Origin: JANLSO01 sp031362405
GTDB lineage: Bacteria > Actinomycetota > Thermoleophilia > Miltoncostaeales > Miltoncostaeaceae
DNA: 24,897 nucleotides
NCBI GenBank assembly: GCA_031362405.1
Contig: JANLSO010000125.1
Span: 1 to 24,897, forward strand
Direction of reading: 5' to 3'
In this document: piece by piece, positions 23,601-24,897 of the stretch
Numbering within the stretch: position 1 is the first letter of the stretch
Layout: every line of letters begins with the position of its first letter
The notes under the pieces: model-generated
Databases searched by the model: none
What the model saw: the letters and a program-made list of their open reading frames with translations, nothing else
Told to the model about the DNA's origin: nothing
Program-made: the position numbers and the translations under genes

Positions 23601-24897
23601 GTGGACAACGACCGCCACCGACACCACCAGCTCCTACGCGGCCAGTCTCGACACCACGGGCCTCACCTCCGGGACCTACAGACTGCGCGCCTTCGTCACC
23701 GACGCCGCCGGCAACACCACGGCCTCCTCGGTGTTCACCACCACCGTCGATAACACGGCCGCCGCCGTCAGCCTCACCGACCCGGGTAGCGCCCTACGCG
23801 GAACCAACGTCGCATTGTCGGCGACGGCCACTGACACGGGCGGCTCGGGCGTCACCCAAGTAGCGTTCCAACGCTCCCCCGCCGCAGCAGGAACGTGGAC
23901 GACGATCTCCACCGACACCACCAGCCCCTACTCGGCATCGCTTGACACGACCGCCCTGGCCGACGGCAACTACGACCTACGCGCCGTGGCCACCGACGCC
24001 GCCGGCAACACGGCCACGTCTCTCGTCACGTCGCGCACCATCGACAACACCAACCCGACCGGCTCGCTGACGACCCCCGCCAACGGCGCGGCGGTCGCGG
24101 GCACGATCGCGATCACCAGCAACTCGGCAGACGCCGGATCCGGTGTCGCCAGCGTCGCCTTCCAACGCTCCCCCACCGGAGCAGGCACGTGGACGACCAT
24201 CAGCGCCGACACCACCTCGCCCTACGGCGCATCCCTCGACACATCAGGGCTTTCCAACGACGACTACGACCTACGCGCCATCACCACCGACACCGCCGGC
24301 AACACGTTCACCTCAGCGATCCGAACCATCACCGCCGACAACACGAACCCGACGATCACGTTCACCAACCCCGGGACGCCGATCTCCGGCACCGTGAACC
24401 TCACCGCTACGGCCTCCGACTCGGGATCGTCGGTCGCATCCGTCGCCTTCCAGTACTCCGGCGACGCCGGTGCAACGTGGACGACGATCACCACCGACAC
24501 CACCTCCGCGTATGCCGGCAGCTTTGACACCACGGTTCTCAACGCCGGCACGTACTCGGTCCGCGCCGTCGTCACCGACGCCGCCGGCAACCAAGCCTCC
24601 TCCGCCGTGTTCACCACAACGGTCGACAACACCAACCCGACAGGGTCGCTCACCGCACCCGCCAACGGCGCGGCCGTCAACGGCACCATCACCATCACCA
24701 GCAACTCCGCGGACACCGGATCCGGTGTCGCCACCGTCGCCTTCCAACGCTCCCCCACCGGAGCAGGCACGTGGACGACGATCACCACCGACACCACCAG
24801 CCCCTACAGCGCCTTGCTCGACACATCAGGGCTACCCAACGGCGACTACGACATACGCGCCATCACCACCGACACGGCCGGCAACACGTTCACCTCC
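11677..24897 (+). CDS. Giant secreted lipoprotein-like surface protein with at least 41 Ig-like repeats (partial, runs off the window)
   Basis: The frame starting at GTG 11677 stays open to the last base: at least 4407 codons, no stop, no frameshift. Residues 1-40 form a signal peptide with basic start, hydrophobic core VSALLAVGAALALALTGC and a lipobox (Cys40), pointing to export and lipid anchoring. Residues about 41-228 are an N-terminal domain ending LPLPYAIDPAV, a signature seen at the head of other large actinobacterial surface proteins. Residues about 229-427 are a jelly-roll-like domain (LNVPAGIAVNDVMIAQVV, TITPPAGWTLIRRD, VAYSGVD, TTFTPPAGLTERW). From 428 on there are only Ig-like repeats of Big_7 type. 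No Cys was seen after the lipobox. The stalk would be hundreds of nanometres long, suggesting an adhesin or cell-surface fibre. No other in-frame start is available nearby. The C-terminus and any second anchor lie beyond the window. Confidence 0.92.
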   Translation, partial: MKPLERAVKRIAPRGACRHRLCVSALLAVGAALALALTGCGTDATPRTAFLDESLGASAPEASLARRVAPGAEFRVTDAAYIARLRDASVRIVPVDSRGAGQWKRFIRGATRTTEYGHEAVTFQPGGSETFAVVEEHQGVRTWQWRLETTLRARLGSDGSVGFLTGHRLTEMTIAPVAILNGEGRDIMPKGLRWSVSRREGAQWLELRLDDTALPLPYAIDPAVTFRVASGRANAASTSATLNVPAGIAVNDVMIAQVVTNNGTNATITPPAGWTLIRRDDVNTRISQSIYRKLAGASESGTYVWTMNSSNSNSGGIVAYSGVDMSAPVDVQGATSFSTATTSVSAPSVTTTVANDVVIGLYASDTATTFTPPAGLTERWDQNPTTTPTAELSDVAQAVAGATGVKTATSAASARGVGALVALKPDVTPPTVALGDPGTPLRGASVGLTGTASDAGSGVVSVLFQRSPAGAGTWTAISTDTTSPYAATLDTTALSDGNYDIRAVATDVAGNTANSVVTSRLVDNTAPTGTITAPTGGAFVRGTISVSSDSADSGSGMASAQLQRSPSGVGTWTTIATDTTSPYSANLDTTGLTNGAYDFRVITTDVAGNAFTSGLVTATVDNTAPTGSITAPISAAVVRGTIGVTTNSADVGSSVASVTFERSPAGAGTWTAVASDTTSPYSVSLDTTALTNGGYDLRATTTDQAGNTFTSALVGVTVDNTAPVISLTDPGTPLRGSVGLSATSSDVNSSVASVEFQRSPAGAGTWTSIVTDTTGPYGATLDTTALTDGSYDLRALATDAAGNTATSVVSSRIVDNTNPTGSPTTPTGGAVVAGTTAVSSNSADGGSGVAQVTFQRSPAGAGTWTTIATDTTSPYTTSLDTTTLTNGGYDLRAVTTDGAGNTFTSTSVTITVDNTAPTVSLADPGTPIRGPSVSLTATAGDVGSSLTSVVFQRSPASAGTWTTISTDPTSPYAATLDTTALTDGSYDLRAVATDAAGTTSTSTVSARVVDNTNPTGALTTPADGAPVRGTIAVSSSSADAGSGVASVAFQRSPTGAGTWTTIATDTTSPYSATLDTTALTNAGYDLRAVTTDAAGNAFTSPTRTMTVDNTAPTVTLGDPGVLSGTRALSATASDTGGSGVTQVVFERSPAGAGTWTSIATDTTSPYSASFGTTAVADGSYDLRAVVSDAAGNTATSTVSSRTVDNANPTGSLTSPANAAIVSGTITVSSDSADPGAGASGVASVVFQRSPVGAGTWTTVAADTTAPYSALFDTTAVTPGGYDLRAVTTDVAGNTFTSPTRVITVSADALTVSLTDPGAAIRGTVNLTATASDPIAGVASVAFQYSTDSGATWTTIATDTTSPYAASFDTTLVANGSYQFRARATSNSTTQQTSTVSTTTIDNTTPVVSLTNPGATLRGTVGLDATASDGGGSGVAAVVFQRSPGGAGTWTTIATDTSSPYSASLDTTALTDGSYDLRAVVTDGAGNTATSVVSARTVDNTSPAVALSDPGTALRATVSLSATASDGGGSGVAAVAFQRSPAGAGTWTTITTDATSPYSASLDTTALTDGSYDLRAVVTDGAGNTATSTVTARTVDNTNPTGSLTAPTNAATFNGTIAVSSDSADAGSGVAQVVFQRSPMGTGTWTAIATDTTSPYSVNLDTTALSNGGYDLRAITTDAAGNTFTSSTRTITVDNTNPSVTLTDPGTPLRGTVGLSATAADVGSSVAQVVFQRSPAGAETWTTISTDSTFAYAASLDTTGLTDGNYDLRAIVTDAAGNSATSLVAARILDNTNPTGSLTAPANGAAVTGTITVSSNSADPGASASGVASVAFQRSPSGAGTWTTIATDTTSPYSTNLDTTALGDGVYDLRAITTDTAGNAFTSGTRTITVDNTNPVITLTNPGAALRATVSLTATATDATSGVTQVVFERSPTGAGTWTTIATDTTSPYGGSLDTTALTDGSYDLRAVATDAAGNTATSVLAARVVDNTNSTGSLTAPANGAVVNGTISVSANSADAGSGVAQVVFERSLAGAGTWAAIATDTASPYSVSLDTTAITNGDYDLRAITTDAAGNSFTSFTRTVTADNTNPTVTLTDPGTPQRGTVALSATAADVGSSVTQVVFERSPAGAGTWTAITTDSTSPYAASLDTTALTDGSYDLRAVVTDGAGNTAVSVVASRTVDNTSPSVSLADPGSPLTATVGLTATSSDVTSSVTSVAFQRSPAGAGTWTTISTDTSSPHAASLDTTALTDGSYDFRALATDTAGNTATSTVGARLVDNTGPSGSLIAPANGAAVNGTITVSSDSADAGAGVSQVAFQRSADGGATWTMIATDTTSPYSTPLNTALLTDGAYQLRAVTTDGAGLSFTSPTRTVTVDNANPIGALTAPADGAAVNGTIAVASNSADAGSGVASVAFQRSPAGAGTWTTISSDATSPYSVNLDTTALTNGAYDLRAVTTDAAGNTFTSPTRTITADNTAPSVTFTDPGSAVSGTVNLTATASDSGSSVASVAFQYSSDAGATWTTTSADTTSPYSASLDTAVLAAGSYQVRAVVTDAAGNTTPSTVFTTTVDNTAPAVSLTDPGVALRGTTVALSATATDTSGSGVTQVVFQRSPAGSGTWTTITTDTTSPYSATLDTTALTDGSYDQRAVATDGAGNTATSLVSSRTIDNTNPSGSLTAPANGAVVAGTIAISSNSADARSGIASVVFQRSFDAGATWTTIATDTASPYTVNLDTTGLADANHDLRAITTDAAGNTFTSPNRTITVDNTAPTVTFVNPGAAISGTVNLTATASDSGSSVASVAFQFSNDAGATWTTITTDITSPFAASFDTTTLGAGTYSVRAVVTDAAGTQTPSTVFTTTIDNTNPTGSLTAPANNAVVNGTIAISSNSADAGSGVASVAFQRSPAGAGTWTTISIDTTSPYSASLDTTALTNGDHDVRAITTDGAGNTFTSATRTITADNTNPTGSLTSPDNGAVVNGTIAVNSNSADAGAGVATVVFQRSPAGAGTWTTITTDTTSPYSASLDTTALTNGDHDLRAITTDGAGNTFTSATRTIIADNTNPTITFTNPGTAISGTVNLTATASDSGSSVASVAFQYSSDAGATWTTASADTTSPYSASLDTTVLTAGSYQVRAVVTDAAGNQTASAAFTTTIDNTNPTGSLTAPANGAVVADTIAISSNSADAGSGIASVAFQRSPAGTGTWTTISIDTTSPYAASLDTTILSNGDYDLRAVTTDAAGNTFTSPTRTITADNAAPTVTFTDPGTAISGTMNLTATASDAGSSVASVAFQYSSDGGATWTTTATDTTSPYSASFDTTALTAGTYKLRAVVTDAAGTQTASAVFTTTVDNTNPTGSLTAPADGATVNGTIVITSNPTDAGSGIARAVFQRSPAGANTWTTIATDTTSPYSASLDTTALTNGVYDLRAVTTDTAGNTFTSATRSITADNSAPTVALTDPGTPLGGTIGLSASASDVGTSVTSVVFERSPAGAGTWTAISTDPTSPYTASLDTTALADGSYDLRAVATDLAGNTTTSTVAVRVVDNTNPTGSLTAPANGAATRGTIAVAANSADAGSGVASVVFQRSADGGATWTAIGTDTTSPYQVSLDTTALPDGSFDLRAVTTDRAGNSVTSSVRTITVDNAGPTASLADPGANLRGTVGLSATATDTGGSGVTSVLFERSPTGAGSWTTIATDTTTPYAASLDTPTFGDGSYDLRATATDAAGNQTTSLVTARTVDNTNPTGSLTAPNNGATVAGTISLSSNSSDAGAGVTQVVFERSPAAADTWTTISTDTTSPYAVSLNTTPLTAGNYDLRAVTTDAAGNTFTSPIRTITVDPNATSVSMTNPGANLRGTVNLQATAIDSIDGIASVTFERSSDAGATWTTISTDTTSPYAASLDTTGSADGSYQLRAVATSNASNTAASSLFSVVLDNTAPSVTFTDPGGAASGTVNLTAIASDSGSSVASVAFQYSSDGGATWTTTATDTTSSYAASLDTTGLTSGTYRLRAFVTDAAGNTTASSVFTTTVDNTAAAVSLTDPGSALRGTNVALSATATDTGGSGVTQVAFQRSPAAAGTWTTISTDTTSPYSASLDTTALADGNYDLRAVATDAAGNTATSLVTSRTIDNTNPTGSLTTPANGAAVAGTIAITSNSADAGSGVASVAFQRSPTGAGTWTTISADTTSPYGASLDTSGLSNDDYDLRAITTDTAGNTFTSAIRTITADNTNPTITFTNPGTPISGTVNLTATASDSGSSVASVAFQYSGDAGATWTTITTDTTSAYAGSFDTTVLNAGTYSVRAVVTDAAGNQASSAVFTTTVDNTNPTGSLTAPANGAAVNGTITITSNSADTGSGVATVAFQRSPTGAGTWTTITTDTTSPYSALLDTSGLPNGDYDIRAITTDTAGNTFTS
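15595..15882 (+). repeat. Variant D-type Ig repeat (unit 10)
   Basis: The unit is preceded by VSAD instead of the VDNT linker, and the TDAAGN motif is replaced by TSNSTTQ. Its opening TVSLTDPGAAIRGTVNLTA is B/C-like. Its partner of the same kind is unit 36 at 23179. Confidence 0.7.
15883..16464 (+). repeat. Recent tandem duplication of a B-type repeat (units 11 and 12)
   Basis: Two consecutive 291-bp units (15883-16173, 16174-16464) break the A/B alternation. They share long near-identical stretches, for example the GACGGCGGCGGTTCAGGTGT region and the whole of the GACGGCAGCTACGACCTCCG to GGGGCAGGCAA region, including synonymous positions that other units do not share. Confidence 0.8.
19096..19971 (+). 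repeat. Three-repeat block C-B-A, copy 1 (units 22-24)
   Basis: 876 bp. Order: C type (TFTDPGSAVSGTVNL), B type with the rare insert (ALRGTTVALSATATDTSGSG), A type (ANGAVVAGTIAISSN). The matching block of identical length and order is 23467-24342. Confidence 0.75.
20260..20847 (+). repeat. Recent tandem duplication of an A-type repeat (units 26 and 27)
   Basis: Two 294-bp units (20260-20553, 20554-20847). The second half, from the CTCGCCCTACTCCGCGTCAC stretch through AACGGCGACCACGAC to the GCGACCCGCACCATCA region, is almost identical base for base, and both share the rare DHD in place of DYD/GYD. Confidence 0.8.
23179..23466 (+). repeat. Variant D-type Ig repeat (unit 36)
   Basis: Preceded by VDPN rather than VDNT; the TDAAGN motif is replaced by TSNASNT, as in unit 10. 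Starts SVSMTNPGANLRGTVNLQA. Confidence 0.7.
23467..24342 (+). repeat. Three-repeat block C-B-A, copy 2 (units 37-39)
   Basis: 876 bp, the same length, repeat order and rare B-type insert (ALRGTNVALSATATDTGGSG) as units 22-24, 4371 bp upstream. Confidence 0.75.

Larger units (their letters stand above)
12958..24897 (+). repeat. Array of 41 tandem Ig-like repeats (288-303 bp each, mean about 292 bp)
   Basis: Each unit begins after VDN with (T/A)xP, and contains SVxFxRSPAGAGTWTTIxTD, TSPYxASLDTTAL, (Y/H)DLRA and TDAAGN. Four types are distinguishable by my own reading. A: PTGSLTAPANGA...NSADAGSG...AGNTFTS. B: PTVSLTDPGTPLRGTVGLSATASD...AGNTATS. C: TVTFTDPGTAISGTVNLTATASDSGSS...FQYSSDAGATW. D: no AGN motif (two copies). 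The TDxAGN and VDNTxP joints look like calcium-binding inter-domain sites of bacterial Ig stalks. Order: A and B alternate in the first half, A and C dominate later. Unit 41 is cut by the window end. Confidence 0.9.

Noticed and set aside
13170..24797. Regular 80-95 aa open frames on the minus strand across the Ig array
   Set aside because: All share one phase and repeat with the array period. They are mirror images of GC-rich plus-strand codons, broken at the same place in each unit, with no family motif.
12958..24897. CRISPR array or non-coding satellite as explanation of the repeats
   Set aside because: The period is about 292 bp, always a multiple of 3, in one open frame with Ig-like motifs; there are no short repeat-spacer units.

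Overview
The window is a high-GC bacterial chromosome segment, most likely from an actinomycetote. A deep-branching soil or aquatic class such as Thermoleophilia or Acidimicrobiia is my guess. The reasons are the strongly GC-biased third codon positions, GTG and TTG starts, a WhiG/FliA-type sigma factor, an EF-G-like second factor, an LppX/LprG-like lipoprotein, a 7Fe ferredoxin and an RpiB paralogue. The phylum is an inference from family flavour; no rRNA is present.

Left edge (1-1300), a scar of mobile and accessory DNA. A 5'-truncated, frameshifted tyrosine recombinase ends against the 3' end of a tRNA-Gly(GCC), the usual junction of an element integrated in a tRNA. Next comes a decayed toxin-antitoxin pair: an RHH+DUF433-type antitoxin whose tail runs directly into a PIN-like toxin that has lost its N-terminus, gained a stop and shifted frame.

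Housekeeping block (1349-11508). On the minus strand lie a Nif3/DUF34 protein, a 19-bp perfect inverted repeat, and an EF-G-like GTPase with altered G motifs. Then comes an overlapping minus-strand operon: MBL-fold hydrolase, 91-aa membrane protein, WhiG/FliA-like sigma factor. A plus-strand lipoprotein meets a minus-strand pair (RpiB-alpha/beta-hydrolase fusion, then a membrane protein) at a hairpin that contains both stop codons. Divergent from the fusion are a glyoxalase-II-like MBL hydrolase and an overlapping Mrp/ApbC Fe-S carrier ATPase, followed by the ferredoxin fdxA.

Right half (11677 to the window end). One uninterrupted plus-strand reading frame of at least 4407 codons encodes a giant secreted, probably lipid-anchored surface protein. 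It has a signal peptide with lipobox, two N-terminal domains, and then at least 41 tandem Ig-like (Big_7-like) repeats of about 97 aa with no stop before the window ends. The repeats fall into four types in a non-random order, and there is an exact-length 876-bp three-repeat block duplication about 4.4 kb apart. A CCGATA box typical of sigma-28/WhiG promoters lies immediately upstream of its GTG start. This suggests, without proof, that the sigma factor in the same window may control this giant surface protein.
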